In this document: positions 1-47,251 of the stretch, piece by piece | Layout of the letters: every line of letters begins with the position of its first letter | Numbering within the stretch: position 1 is the first letter of the stretch | Assembly: GCF_024679095.1 (NCBI RefSeq) | Contig: NC_066531.1 | Location: 1,796,771 to 1,860,770, forward strand | From: Eriocheir sinensis | Taxonomy: Eukaryota; Arthropoda; Malacostraca; Decapoda; Varunidae | Length of the DNA: 64,000 nucleotides | Direction: 5' to 3' | Position numbers and translations under genes: made by a program | Notes under the pieces: generated by a model | Told to the model about the DNA's origin: nothing | What the model saw: only the letters and a program-made list of their open reading frames with translations | The model's database searches: none

Positions 1-55
1 CGCCAAAACAGGTCGGCCTAGACATTGTGTATCTGCATCTCTCCCCTTCTTCTCT

Positions 56-190
56 TCAAAAGTTTTATGTATCTATGTATATTGTGTTCAAAAGTTTTAT
101 GTATTTGTGTATATTGTGTTCAAAAGTTTTATGTATCTGTGTATATTGTGTTCAAAAGTTTTATGTATCTATGTATCTTATGTGCCAAGT
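56..190. repeat. Tandem repeat, ~32-bp unit, 4 copies
   Basis: The unit begins aaaagttttatgtatct and ends with gtatattgtgttc; copies differ by one or two bases. It lies in the intron or spacer left of the first visible HEATR5B exon. Confidence 0.85.
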
Positions 191-419
191 TGCAGATACA
201 TTATACCCCACCAGTGCTGAAGTTCCATGCTCAAAACCCACCTTGATCCAATAACTCGAGTTTGGTGAATTTTCCGCGAGAAACACACAGAAAACGACGG
301 GCCGCCAAGGGAACCAGGAATGGAAATTGGCTTAGCTTACTTAAAATTTTCACGTCATTTCAAGTTGTTACGCCCTTACTGTGTGATGTTAGGGATCCTG
401 TATGCTGGACACAACTGGG

Positions 420-498
<79 letters not shown>

Positions 499-590
499 GC
501 ACACACAAGGAAAAGTTGGATAGTTATAGATACGGAGATGGGACCACACGAGCTTAATTAAACCCAGGCCCTGTAAAATTTCAACTAGGT

Positions 591-644
<54 letters not shown>

Positions 645-719
645 GGAAAAATTGGATAGTTATAGATACAGAGATGGGACCATACGAGCTTAAGCCTAGG
701 CCTGTAAAATTTCAACTAG

Positions 720-775
<56 letters not shown>
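420..775. repeat. (CA)n microsatellites on three tandem LINE-like 3' tails
   Basis: Three (CA)n blocks alternate with a nearly identical segment (ggaaaagttggatagttata, gagatgggaccacacgagct, cctgtaaaatttcaactagg). The segment with its CA run looks like a non-LTR element 3' end that was tandemly duplicated. Confidence 0.7.
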
Positions 776-777
<2 letters not shown>

Positions 778-784
778 TCATGGA

Positions 785-845
785 TGTACTGGGCACTGTA
801 CCAGGCTCTTGTAGACTCCAGCGTTCTTATGTTCTTATGTTCATT
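785..845 (+). mobile_element. LINE 3' tail fragment
   Basis: The segment ctgtaccaggctcttgtaga followed by gttcttatgttcttatgttc is a short 3' end with octamer tail repeats. Similar gttcttat tails occur at 43356-43380 and 54899-54925. The family is not determined. Confidence 0.45.
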
Positions 846-901
846 ATAACTTACGTGTTTTTAGAATAAGCAAGTTACAATCCACTATATTTTCCTTCCA
901 G

Positions 902-13371
<12,470 letters not shown>

Positions 13372-13801
13372 ACCGAGCCTCTTCCCTGTTTGCATAATGG
13401 TCCAGCTGTCCCCCAAATAGTACAGTTTCGGCTCAATACAGATTCTCATGGAGTAGTGGCTTTTAAAGACAATGTGTAAAATGATATATGTAACTACCTT
13501 GAGGCCAATTAATCAATCAATCATGGAAGGTCTGTTAGGGTTTCAAAGTTCCTGGTCGCCGGGAAATTTGAAAATCTTAAAAAATCCACATAAAACCGAG
13601 CTATTGAAAACCGTACTATTTGGGGGACAACTGAATTCTCATTGTCTAAGAACCTGATTCTGTTATTGTTTAGAAATTTATCAGATATTTAAGAATTCGT
13701 ATCGGCTTGACAACAGTTGATAGTAGAATTGAAATGTATATTTTGGACGCTGAAAAGGACTTAGTGACACTAGAAAAAAAAGCATGTTAAGTGTAATTAA
13801 A
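13372..13801 (+). promoter_or_regulatory. HEATR5B: Probable HEATR5B 3'UTR with candidate poly(A) signal
   Basis: No AATAAA occurs close to the stop. The first reasonable signal I see is ATTAAA at 13796-13801. If this is used, the 3'UTR of about 450 bp contains a whole 221-bp MITE at 13408-13628. The actual cleavage site cannot be read from sequence alone. Confidence 0.35.
13408..13628 (+). mobile_element. CATCCCTCAAATAG-family MITE in the HEATR5B 3'UTR
   Basis: The left end gtcccccaaatagtacagtt and the right end ccgtactatttgggggac are inverted copies. The interior (aatcttaaaaaatccacata) matches the units at 55680-56395. Confidence 0.65.
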
Positions 13802-13909
13802 GACTTCTATGAGTTTCTGCATATATTCTGATATTTTTATATACATTCACAGCAATAAGAGAGGCTTCAGGGCTTTCTTCTTAAAACCTTTTGTGTGTGT
13901 TGCATTGTA

Positions 13910-13944
13910 AGCAGGTGACTCTCGATTTATGTGAGTTTGGTTTA

Positions 13945-13994
<50 letters not shown>

Positions 13995-14129
13995 CGTAAA
14001 AAAAAAATGAAATTCCCACACCAAAGAGAGAGAGACACACACATACACACTCTCTCTCCAACTCTCTCTCTCTCTCTCTCTCTCATTCGTAAAAAAAAAA
14101 TGAAATTCCCACATCAAAGAGAGACACAC

Positions 14130-14174
<45 letters not shown>

Positions 14175-14314
14175 CTTAAAAAAAAAATGAAAATCCCACA
14201 TAAAATAGATAGACACACAATCTCTCTCTCTCTCTCTCTCTCTAACTCTCTCTCTCTCTATCTATCTATCTATAACTCTCTCTCTCTATCTATCTATCTA
14301 TAACTCTCTCTCTA

Positions 14315-14372
<58 letters not shown>

Positions 14373-14496
14373 CTGAATTAACTGAATATACATTTTTCAA
14401 TACAAATCTACCTCTTGTTTGATTTACATTGTTTTTAATTTACGCGCTGACCTCTTCAAGCACACAATACTCGCGTGAATCGAGAATTACCTGTAA
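13910..14496. mobile_element. Element with ctcgattta ends filled by (CT)n blocks
   Basis: The left end caggtgactctcgatttatg and the right end cgtgaatcgagaattacctg are approximate inverted copies. Inside, three blocks of cgtaaaaaaaaaatgaaatt plus cccacaccaaagagag alternate with (CT)n. Confidence 0.5.
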
Positions 14497-14969
14497 CTTA
14501 ATTATTTTACTGGTTTTGAACGTGTTTTTATATATGAAATGACTCCAAAGATGAATTTTCAGTTTTATGCTTATAAGATTTTACATTCCAAATACACCTC
14601 TGCTGTGGCCAATCAAGCTAAGCGTTCCATCAAAGCTACACCTTAGGCTATCTCAACGACGTAAATTTCAAATAAGAATCCTCAATCTAGCTTCCAACAG
14701 CCCACGGGGGAAATTCTCGAAGGTTACAATGTTACAAGCCTTCAGGAGCTTGACTAAACCACCTGATTCTGAAAGGAGGTCATGGGAAGGTTTCAAGAGG
14801 TGAGTTTGGCCTGATGAACGAGCCTGCCCTCTTTAGCCGCCCCGGTAAGAACTGTCTCTCCCGTAACGCTGGTCGCGGGGTCAATCCCAGGTCGGCGGGG
14901 AATGGCCTCTCCTGGTCTTGGTTCATTTCTCGTGTGTTTGGATAATAGAAAAAGAGAAAAATAAGCTCC

Positions 14970-15525
14970 AGGGGGTCGCATGGGTTTCAAGATTTTGGGA
15001 ACAGTTGGTATCAGGGGGTTGCATGGGTTTCAAGATTCTGGGAACAGTTGGAATCAGGGGGTTGCATGGGTTTCAAGATTCTGGGAACAGTTGGTATCAG
15101 GGGGTTGCATGGGTTTCAAGATTCTGGGAACAGTTGGTATCAGGGGGTTGCATGGGTTTCAAGATTCTGGGAACAGTTGGAATCAGGGGGTCGCATGGGT
15201 TTCAAGATTTTGGGAACAGTTGATATCAGGGGGTTGCATGGGTTTCAAGATTTTGGGAGCAGTTGATATCAGGGGGTCGCATGGGTTTCAAGATTCTGGG
15301 AACAGTTGGTATCAGTGGGTTGCATGGGTTTCAAGATTCTGGGAACAGTTGATATCAGGGGGTTGCATGGGTTTCAAGATTCTGGGAACAGTTGGTATCA
15401 GGGGGTTGCATGGGTTTTAAGATTCTGGGAGCAGTTGGTATCAGGGGGTCGCATGGGTTTCAAGATTTTGGGAACAGTTGGTATCAGGGGGTTGCATGGG
15501 TGTCAAGATTTTGGGGAAAGTCGCA
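14970..15525. repeat. 43-bp minisatellite, about 13 units
   Basis: The unit is made of gcatgggtttcaagattctg and ggaacagttggtatcagggg. Variation is low. It lies between HEATR5B and the Rab gene, just after a weak tRNA-like SINE remnant (gcggggtcaatcccaggtc at about 14875). Confidence 0.88.
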
Positions 15526-15691
15526 AGTCCGAGGATGTTGGGACCCACTGTTTTAAAATTCTTCCGCGTCCTATCAAGGAAATATTAGAGGACGCAGTGA
15601 CAGCAATATGGCGGGGGTGAGGGGGGCGGGGGGATGGGGGTAGTTATCAAAGATCTCCGCTGTTAATGTTTCAGTGTAATGGATAATTTCC

Positions 15692-16119
15692 TTAACCCGG
15701 TAGCAGCAGGGGTCATGTTTCTTAATGGTCCCTCCAAGCGAGAAAAATGAGAAAAAATCACCCCTCACACAAACCATTTCATAATATATATCAAAGCATT
15801 TGGGATCAGATTATGTATCATCTATTTTGAGGGGTTTATATCGCAAATTTGGCCCGTCGCTGCTACACGGTAAAGCCACAAATTTGGCCCGTCGCTGCTA
15901 CACGGTAAAGCCACAAATTTGGCCCGTCGCTGCTACACGGTAAAGCCACAAATTATGCCCGTCGCTGCTACACGGTAAAGCCACAAATTTGGCCCGTCGC
16001 TGCTACACGGTAAAGCCACAAATTTGGCCCGTCGCTGCTACACGGTAAAGCCACAAATCTGGCCCGTCGCTGCTACACGGTAAAGCCACAAATTTGGCCC
16101 GTCGCTGCTACACGGTTAA
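15692..16119 (-). mobile_element. piggyBac-like MITE with internal minisatellite (reverse copy)
   Basis: This copy runs from TTAACCCGGTAGCAGCAGG to CTGCTACACGGTTAA. The conserved block comes first and about nine ~32-bp units follow, so it is inverted relative to copies 1 and 2. Confidence 0.75.
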
Positions 16120-16529
16120 ATGTCGAACACAAATTATAACATACTTTGTAAACAGAGACATTTAAGTTTTATATCAGGTCCTGGGTTACAATGTTATAGC
16201 ATTTTGGGAATTAGGTGAAAGGCCGCGAGACATTTTAAGCTTCGAGAATTTCGCCCCAGAACGCTCGTCAGTCACTAGGCGTTAGTCAGCGTAGATGAAA
16301 AGAGTTTAAATGAGACTTTCCCAGCTCTTCAATGTAGCAGCCATCATCTTTTCCCTCCTAACTTGTGGTCATCTGCTTCACAATCTTTTTTTTTTAAGAA
16401 ATAGTATTTGTATTATATTAGTCCATAACAACACATGCTAATAAAATATATTAAGTAATGGCTGTCTTATTCTTGTAAAATGTGTTTGTCTGTTTTAAAA
16501 AATGTCGCAGCTGTAATGGATTTAAAATA

Positions 16530-17125
16530 CAGCCATCCCTCAAATGCATGTTGTAGAGAAAATTGGGTTTCCAGAATGCAAGTTGTAGAGAAAATTGGGT
16601 TTCCAGAATGCAAGTTGTAGAGAAAATTGGGTTTCCAGAATGCAAGTTGTAGAGAAAATTGGGTTTCCAGAATGCAAGTTGTAGAGAAAATTGGGTTTCC
16701 TGGATGCAAGTTGTAGAGAAAATTGGGTTTCCAGAATGCAAGTTGTAGAGAAAATTGGGTTTCCTGGATGCAAGTTGTAGAGAAAATTGGGTTTCGTGGA
16801 TTCAAGTTGTAGAGAAAATTGGGTTTCCAGAATGCAAGTTGTAGAGAAAATTGGGTTTCCAGAATTCAAGATATAGAGAAAATTGGGTTTCCAGAATGCA
16901 AGTTGTAGAGAAAATTGAGTTTCCAGAATTCAAGATATAGAGAAAATTGGGTTTCCAGAATGCAAGTTGTAGAGAAAATTGGGTTTCCTGGATGCAAGTT
17001 GTAGAGAAAATTGGGTTTCCAGAATGCAAGTTGTAGAGAAAATTGGGTTTCCAGAATGCAAGTTGTAGAGAAAATTGGGTTTCCTGGATGCAAGTTGTAG
17101 AGAAAATTGGGTTTCCTGGATGCAG
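16530..17125. repeat. 32-bp minisatellite, about 18 units
   Basis: The unit is atgcaagttgtagagaaaat plus tgggtttccaga, with gg/ga variants. The left edge reads ccatccctcaaatgcatg, an end of the CATCCCTCAAATAG MITE family, so the array probably grew inside such an element. Confidence 0.88.
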
Positions 17126-17214
17126 ATGAGTAAATATATATACAAGTAGCAGATGTAGAATGGGAACAGCCTTTAAAGGATACACTAAATTAGCCTTTTT
17201 ACAGATTCTTTGGA

Positions 17215-17290
17215 TTCTTTTTTAGGAGCAGCGAGCAGCGGGCTTTTTTTTTTATTGTTTCCTTTTGTTTTGTGCCCCTGAGCTGTCATG
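17215..17290 (+). repeat. Fragment of the gagctgtc-type repeat family
   Basis: The segment gagcagcgagcagcgggctt, then tttgtgcccctgagctgtc, matches the units at 25870-26600 and 37460-38700. It looks like a shared retroelement 3' tail. Confidence 0.5.
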
Positions 17291-17652
17291 GCGTGCCTCA
17301 TACCTTTCTGTGTAGTGCTGTCTGTGTCTACAAGCACCTCCCTCACCCCCTCACCACCAGCACCCAAATGCATGACTCCCTCAGAGCCACAGAGATTTAT
17401 ATGGCTGTGTTTGTTCTAGGCAGAAATGTAAAGATCGTGCAAGAGCTTTGGTATTTCTCTGTGAGCTGCGTCCTTATCTTTCATCGCACGAGAACTATTA
17501 AGCGTAGAGAAAGAATGTGGAATGTACGCATGTCTCCCTTCCAGAGATAATCATTTGTGTTGGCGAAATACCAGAATTTGGTCTTAACAACACTCCCACA
17601 CGGCCTCTCTGTGTAACAAAACTCACTAGAAATTAAGCCAGACAAGGAAAGC

Positions 17653-17730
17653 TTTGCAGCCGCTGGGGATCGAACCCTTGACCAGCGCAACGGGAGAGCC
17701 ACACTTTTACCCCCTGGCTAAGTGGGTGAT
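17653..17730 (-). mobile_element. tRNA-like SINE head, second family
   Basis: On the - strand it reads cttagccagggggtaaaagt (A-box-like) and gggttcgatccccagcgg (B box). Flanking DNA is not recognised. It is interpreted as a SINE remnant, not a working tRNA. Confidence 0.45.
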
Positions 17731-18170
17731 GGGAGGCTCCGGGCCCATCAAGCAAGTCACCACTACACTGGACACACACAGAAGGGTCCGTCTCCTGGAA
17801 GCTGTAATCATTCCACAGAAAATCAAAACAATAGATCCTCAGGTCATCCCACCGAGCTGAAGCGAAATTCCAGAAGCATCGCAGTACTTTTGGTGTGCCC
17901 AGACTTCAGAGGGCGATGAAACAGAATATGGAAACAAAGTTGTGATTGGAGGCCCAACGGAGAGAACTCTGGGGGCATTTGTGGAGCAATAATAGCAACT
18001 CATGACATGGAGAAAAATTTAACGTAGGACTACTTACCCTAAAACACCCTGCAGGGCCCCCAATCCACATGCAATCCACAGGGAGAGCTTGAAAACAGCT
18101 TGCTTAGGCTTGCCAGATGTGGAGGACAGGTGTGGGTATCTGTCAAAGGAAAACGATTAGGTTAGTATTA
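17731..18170. other. Spacer with no recognised gene
   Basis: I see no credible exon, repeat array or element end in this stretch between HEATR5B and the Rab-flanking satellite. Confidence 0.5.
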
Positions 18171-18171
18171 A

Positions 18172-21115
18172 GACATTTCACCTCCCAGGAACACCTATTT
18201 GACAAGGCTTTCATAGGAGTTGTGGGCATTTCCAGGAGTAGTTTTATGGCCCTGGTGGTAGTGTGACCCTTCCTTGTCAAATACGTGTTTCTAGGTTGAC
18301 AGTACAGAGGAAGGGTCAAACTACCATCAGGGTCATAAAAGTACCCCTGGAAATGCCCTAAACTCCTACGAAAGCCTTGTCAAATATGTATTTCTTTAGG
18401 TTCACAGTACAGAGGAAGGGTCAAACTACCACCAGGGTCATAAAAGTACCCCTGGAAATGCCCTAAACTCCCACGAAAGCCTTGTCAAATATGTGTTTCT
18501 AGGTTCACAGTACAGAAGAAGGCTCAGACTACCACCAGGGTCATAAAAGTACCCCTGGAAATGCCCTAAACTCCCACGAAAGCCTTGTCAAATATGTGTT
18601 TCTAGGTTCACGGTACAGAGGAAGGGTCACACTACCACCAGGGTCATAAAAGTACCCCTGTAAATGCCCACAACTCCCACGAAAGCCTTGTCAAATATGT
18701 ATTTCTTAAGGCTCACGGTACAGAGGAAGGCTCAAACTACCACCAGGGTCATAAAAGTACCCCTGGAAATGCCCTAAACTCCCACGAAAGCCTTGTCAAA
18801 CATGTATTTCTTAAGGCTCACAGTACAGAGGAAGGCTCAAACTACCACCAGGGTCACAAAAGTACCCCTGGAAATGCCCTAAACTCCCACGAAAGCCTTG
18901 TCAAATATGTGTTTCTAGGTTCACAGTACAGAGGAAGGGTCACACTACCACCAGGGTCACAAAAGTACCCCTGGAAATGCCCTAAACTCCCACGAAAGCC
19001 TTGTCAAATATGTATTTCTGAAGGCTCACGGTACAGAGGAAGGGTCACACTACCACCAGGGTCACAAAAGTACCCCTGGAAATGCCCTAAACTCCTACGA
19101 AAGCCTTGTCAAATATGTGTTTCTAGGTTCACAGTACAGAGGAAGGGTCAAACTACCACCAGGGTCATAAAAGTACCCCTGGAAATGCCCTAAACTCCCA
19201 CGAAAGCCTTGTCAAATATGTATTTCTTTAGGTTCACAGTACAGAGGAAGGTCACTACCACCAGTGTCATAATATTACCCCTGGAAATGCCCTAAACTCC
19301 CACGAAAGACTTGTCAAATATGTGTTTCTAGGTTCACAGTACAGAGGAAGGGTCAAACTACCACCAGGGTCATAAAAGTACCCCTGGAAATGCCCACAAC
19401 TCCTACGAAAGCCTTGTCAAATATGTAATTCTTTAGGTTCACAGTACAGAGGAAGGCTCACACTACCACTAGGGTCATAAAAGTACCCCTGGAAATGCTC
19501 ACAACTCCCACGAAAGCCTTGTCAAATATATATTTCTTAAGGCTCACGGTACAGAAGAAGGCTCAAACTACCACCAGGGTCATAAAAGTACCCCTGGAAA
19601 TGCCCTTAACTCCCACGAAAGCCTTGTCAAATATGTGGTTCTTTAGGTTCACAGTACAGAAGAAGGCTCAAACTACCACCAGGGTCATAAAAGTACCCCT
19701 GGAAATGCCCTAAACTCCTACGAAAGCCTTGTCAAATATGTGTTTCTAGGTTCACGGTACAGAGGAAGGGTCACACTACCACCAGGGTCACAAAAGTACC
19801 CCTGGAAATGCCCTAAACTCCTACGAAAGCCTTGTCAAATATGTGTTTCTAGGTTCACAGTACAGAGGAAGGGTCACACTACCACCAGGGTCACAAAAGT
19901 ACCCCTGGAAATGCCCTAAACTCCCACGAAAGCCTTGTCAAATATGTGTTTCCACGTTCACGGTACAGAGGAAGGCTCAGACTACCACCAGGGTCACAAA
20001 AGTACCCCTGGAAATGCCCTAAACTCCCACGAAAGCCTTGTCAAATATGTGTTTCTAGGTTCACGGTACAGAGGAAGGGTCACACTACCACCAGGGTCAT
20101 AAAAGTACCCCTGGAAATGCCCTAAACTCCTACGAAAGCCTTGTCAAATATGTGTTTCTAGGTTCACGGTACAGAGGAAGGGTCAGACTACCACCAGGGT
20201 CATAAAAGTACCCCTGGAAATGCCCTAAACTCCCACGAAAGCCTTGTCAAATATGTGTTTCTAGGTTCACGGTACAGAGGAAGGGTCAAACTACCACCAG
20301 GGTCACAAAAGTACCCCTGGAAATGCCCTAAACTCTCATGAAAGCCTTGTCAAATATGTGTTTCCAGGTTCACGGTACAGAGGAAGGGTCAAGCTACCAC
20401 CAGGGTCATAAAAGTACCCCTGGAAATGCCCTTAACTCCCACGAAAGCCTTGTCAAATATGTATTTCTTAAGGCTCACGGTACAGAGGAAGGCTCAAACT
20501 ACCACCAGGGTCGCAAAAGTACCCCTGGAAATGCCCTAAACTCCCACGAAAGCCTTGTCAAACATGTATTTCTTAAGGCTCACAGTACAGAGGAAGGGTC
20601 AAGCTACCACCAGGGTCATAAAAGTACCCCTGGAAATGCCCTTAACTCCCACGAAAGCCTTGTCAATTATATATTTCTTAAGGCTCACGGTACAGAGGAA
20701 GGGTCAAACTACCACCAGGGTCACAAAAGTACCCCTGGAAATGCCCTAAACTCCCACGAAAGCCTTGTCAAATATGTGTTTCTAGGTTCACGGTACAGAG
20801 GAAGGGTCACACTACCACCAGGGTCACAAAAGTACCCCTGGAAATGCCCTAAACTCCCACGAAAGCCTTGTCAAATATATATTTCTTAAGGCTCACGGTA
20901 CAGAGGAAGGCTCAAACTACCACCAGGGTCATAAAAGTACCCCTGGAAATGCCCTAAACTCCCACGAAAGACTAGTATATTACGTGTTCTTAAAAGGAGG
21001 TTAATCGAATTCTAATGAGTGTTTCTTTAGGTTCACGGTACAGAGGAAGGCTCAAACTACCACCAGGGTCACAAAAGTACCCCTGGCAATACCCTAAACA
21101 CCCACAAAAACCATA
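18172..21115 (+). repeat. ~104-bp satellite, forward array, about 27 units
   Basis: The unit reads ggttcacggtacagaggaag, actaccaccagggtcataaa, gtacccctggaaatgcccta and cgaaagccttgtcaaatatg. The first unit (about 18185-18272) is in the opposite orientation and the array flips there. The array ends just before the Rab 5' region. Short open frames inside it are not genes. Confidence 0.92.
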
Positions 21116-21290
21116 TCAAATTAGCATTCTTGGGCACAGCAATGTAAAAAAATAGCAAAGTCTCCCTTATAACCTATCAAAGAAAACGTGCAACTCAGTG
21201 TTAGAGAAAACGGGAAAATGGATCAATAGGGAGGAATGAGTCAGTCGTGTATCCGTGAGCCCCGTGACAGTATCTCTTGGGTCCCTTACC

Positions 21291-43501
<22,211 letters not shown>

Positions 43502-43561
43502 GACGACCACAGTGATCCACGTTCATCCTCCACCCCTGCTGTCCTCCACAACATCGCGCGT

Positions 43562-44168
43562 GTAGTGCTGCTTCAGCCAAGGTAAAGAGAATGGTCGGCC
43601 GTGTACGCCAGCCGTCTACTCTACCATAACTTCCTTACGCGTGACCAAAGTCTATATACACCGAGTCAAGCCACGCGCAGGTTTGTGGGAGGAGACACGG
43701 CCGAGGAGGCGTGGTTTATGCGTGACGTCGCTTGGAGCCAAACTAGAGAATGTAGAAACAGGGATTTAGAGAAAACGAGGAAAGGCGGACTAATTTAAAT
43801 CAATCACTTCAACATGCCCTCCCTCACGCCCCACACCGCCGTTTGTAGTCATTGGAATTACAGTCACGCAATAGCACAATAAAAGGACATATTTTTCCGT
43901 CAGTGGCTTGCCTGAACGCGCTGTGAAAGAAGGCGAGGATGTACATCCGGAGTGCACACACGGCCCCAACTTTAGTCACCCCTGAACTGCCGGGTATTTT
44001 CTGTTTTGGCTCCAAGTGACGTCATCCCGCTGCTCCGCCCCAAAACCGCCTCCTGCAGTTTTGAAGCAGAGTGACTTGACTTGGTATATATAGACTTAGA
44101 TGCGTGACGTCACATCATGCGCGGTGTGGAGAGATGCCTTCCATTCTCTTTACTTCGGCTGCAGCTAC
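43562..44168. mobile_element. Outer inverted repeats around the 43646-44099 MITE
   Basis: The left gctgcttcagccaaggtaaa and the right tttacttcggctgcagctac are inverted. They enclose the MITE at 43646-44099 (aagtctatatacaccgagtc to ggtatatatagacttag), which begins 145 bp after the Rab stop. GCGTGAC occurs on both sides of the inner MITE and may be a target-site duplication. Confidence 0.55.
43879..43884 (+). promoter_or_regulatory. Candidate poly(A) signal for the Rab gene, inside a MITE
   Basis: AATAAA at 43879-43884 is the first canonical signal after the Rab stop. It lies inside the 43646-44099 MITE, so the element may supply the gene's 3' end. The same motif is kept in the copy at 49065-49529. 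Confidence 0.35.
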
Positions 44169-44294
44169 GTTCTCCCTCGCTCGTGTGTACTGCTTACCGC
44201 GACGCACAGCCCAGCAGCAACAGCCTGGCGCTCTTGTCCAGCTTCAAGGGACGCAACGGACGCATCCAGTAATGATGATTTGATAGCTTTTTCT

Positions 44295-44404
<110 letters not shown>

Positions 44405-44879
44405 AAAAAAAAGATTGATCGGTTGACAGTATATTGTTGCAAGGGAGAAGGGAGGAGAATGCGTGATTTTAGTAATTTAAATTTCGCCTTTAAGACAAGA
44501 CCACACTTTCTAATTTTATAAACATACTCTTATGTACATAGCAATTCTTACAGTGCTTTAACATAGCTGTTATGTATTTATAAAAAAGAATGCAAGTATG
44601 AAATGGTACACTGTGAGTTGCCATTGACGCACTGTAGACGTTCACGTATAAGCCTGTATGGAGTTCTGATGTGAGTCTGTATATATCACCAAACCACAGG
44701 GTCATCGTGTTGGCTTGGATCAATGGGCACATCTCTTCACACTTCCCCATAGAGGTATATAGAGCCCCCTCCTGCCTGGAACATGCACCTCCCGCTACTG
44801 TCTCGGGGGGGCGGGGCAGCGAGACTCCTTAAGGGACTATGAGCTGTATTTTCAGACACCCTCGCTTCCCACATCAACT

Positions 44880-45545
44880 ATTTCTAAAGGTCAAAGAGGG
44901 CATCAATCGGGTTTTCATGGGTGTTTTTTAAGGTTCATGGCACAGAAGAAGGGTCAGACTACCAGCAGGGTCATAAAACTACCCCTGGAAATGCCCACAA
45001 CTCCTACGAAAGCCTTGTCAAATATGTGTTTCTAGGTTCACGGTACAGAGGAAGGGTCACACTACCACCAGGGTCATAAAACTACCCCTGGAAATGCCCA
45101 CAACTCCTACGAAAGCCTTGTCAAATATGTGTTTCTAGATTCACAGTACAGAGGAAGGGTTACACTACCAGCAGGGTCATACAACTACCCCTGGAAATGC
45201 CCACAACTCCTACGAAAGCCTTGTCAAATATGTGTTTCTAGGTTCACGGTACAGAGGAAGGGTCAGACTACCACCAGGGTCATAAAACTACCCCTGGAAA
45301 TGCCCACAACTCCTACGAAAGCCTTGTCAAATATGTGTTTCTAGGTTCACGGTACAGAGGAAGGGTCAGACTACCACCAGGGTCATAAAACTACCCCTGG
45401 AAATGCCCACAACTCCTACGAAAGCCTTGTCAAATAGGTGTTTCTAGGTTCACGGTACAGAGGAAGGGTCAGACTACCACCAGGGTCATAAAACTACCCC
45501 TGGAAATGCCCACAACTCCTACGAAAGCCTTGTCAAATAGGTGTT
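44880..45545 (+). repeat. 104-bp satellite, forward array, about 6 units
   Basis: A linker (caactatttctaaaggtcaa) is followed by six units (ggttcacggtacagaggaag, cataaaactacccctggaaa, tcctacgaaagccttgtcaa). The orientation is the same as the 18172 array. Confidence 0.9.
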
Positions 45546-45799
45546 CTTGGGTCTTTTCACGCGGGCACGCTGTTGAAAGTAGGATGGATTGAAAGATGAC
45601 CTATTGTTGAGATATCACTTGTGTTGTTATAACGAAATACGGAATAGGAAGGGAGGAGGAGGCTTTCGACAATGTTCCAACTCGATTTGCCTGCGCCTCA
45701 CAATCGACGGGCGAAAGACAACTTTGTATTGGCCTTTTCAAAGAGTTTCAATATCAGTAATAAACAAAATTCATAGTCTGGCACTGGTATTCTTCAAGG

Positions 45800-46118
45800 A
45801 ACATTTTTTTTTTTACGTCTACGCCTATAGCGCCGGTAGGCCTGCTTGAGGGGCCTGAATGGTGTTCGGCCCCAGCCCGTCATGGCGCAGGCAAGTGTTT
45901 ATAGTGACGCCACCATCTTTTCTTGGCTCATGCTGCCCCCCGGAACTCCTTGATTCACCGGGTTGATGGGTGGTCTTCAGGACAGCATGTGGGTAGTTTT
46001 AAGCCACTCGGCGGTGACTGAAAAATCCCAGGTGGTAGCGAGGGGATTCGAACCCGCGTCGTCCATCACGCGGTTATTGTGGGCCAAGCACGCTACCACT
46101 CAGCCACCGCCTACCCTT
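45800..46118 (-). mobile_element. tRNA-headed SINE (third family), reverse copy
   Basis: Read on the - strand, it has the head tggctgagtggtagcgtgct and B box gggttcgaatcc, then the standard body and an A-rich end at about 45800. It lies between the Rab and RpS17. Confidence 0.75.
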
Positions 46119-46317
46119 ATACAAAACAAGCAAAATTCACATTCTACCACTGATAATCCTGCAGGACAAGTTCAAGGGACAGTGGCAGGGAGATCAGCAC
46201 CGAGGCCATGCGTAGCTATATATTTTATGCCCTAATCTTTACTTTTACGTATAGTCGCGGCGTCTGTTGAGGGGAGCAGCCCGCCAGGTCCCTGCGCGGG
46301 GCGGGAGGCGCCTCAAT

Positions 46318-46815
46318 AGTCTGTTCAGAGCATGAGGTCGGTTCAAGGTGCGGCAGATTCCGGTATTCCCATGAGTGCGGCGCTGCCAGTTCGACCGCCA
46401 GTTATCAGATTAGCACCGTCTCCCTACCTGCCCACCCACAACCCACCTGTTTATCTCTCTCTCTTCCTCTCTCTCTCGACCTGGGGGAGGGACCTAAGTT
46501 GACACGCCGACCACCACCACCACCACCACTACCACCACCACCACCAAAACGTGGCACCATAGGAAAAAATATCTGCTACATGTCATAGAATTTATACAGA
46601 TCATTATTATAATCCTAAACATCGACACTCATTGTACTATATAGCTTCCTTTACTATATACAGAATATATAAAATATCACTTTCAGATAGCACATGGATG
46701 GGAAATAAGAGAGAGAGAGACGCATGTACGAAGGTTGATTTGGCAGCATGGCGTGAGGTAAACGACGATACCAGCTCCACCCTGAACCGACCTCATGCTC
46801 TGGATAGACTATAGG
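46318..46815. mobile_element. Possible element with ~32-bp inverted ends
   Basis: The left agcatgaggtcggttcaagg and the right ctgaaccgacctcatgctct are inverted. The interior has (ACC)n at 46512-46547. There is no coding content. Confidence 0.4.
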
Positions 46816-47245
46816 ACAAAGTTACACACCAATGAATCACTAAAAAGCCTATTCCTCTCTAGCTCTGTTGGACATGTTGTGTGTTGCAGTGTGGTTCCCT
46901 TCTGTATAAAATATTGTATAATACTCATGCTAATGACTGTGCTTTCAAAATACTACAGCGGCATCTGGGGTGGTGTGACAGAGTTCATTTTCTAAAATAA
47001 TGTCAATAGAGATTTACTTTATAAGGGAAAGTTTCTCTAGTATTTTTTCTCATTAAAAGTATGTACGTTCTGTTAGAAGTGTCTTAGACTATCCTACAAA
47101 TCCACATCGTGAAAGCAATGGGAGCTTCAGATTAACCCCTGTGACGCTGGCCTGCCTATATAGCACTGCAAAGATCACGCCGGCAGCCAGGACGTGCTTG
47201 TAACAAAACATTGACATTTAGATCGCATTCCTGTATTAAGGGTGC
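46816..47245. other. Spacer with no recognised content
   Basis: No gene, array or element end is recognised. Confidence 0.45.
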
Positions 47246-47251
47246 GGCCAC

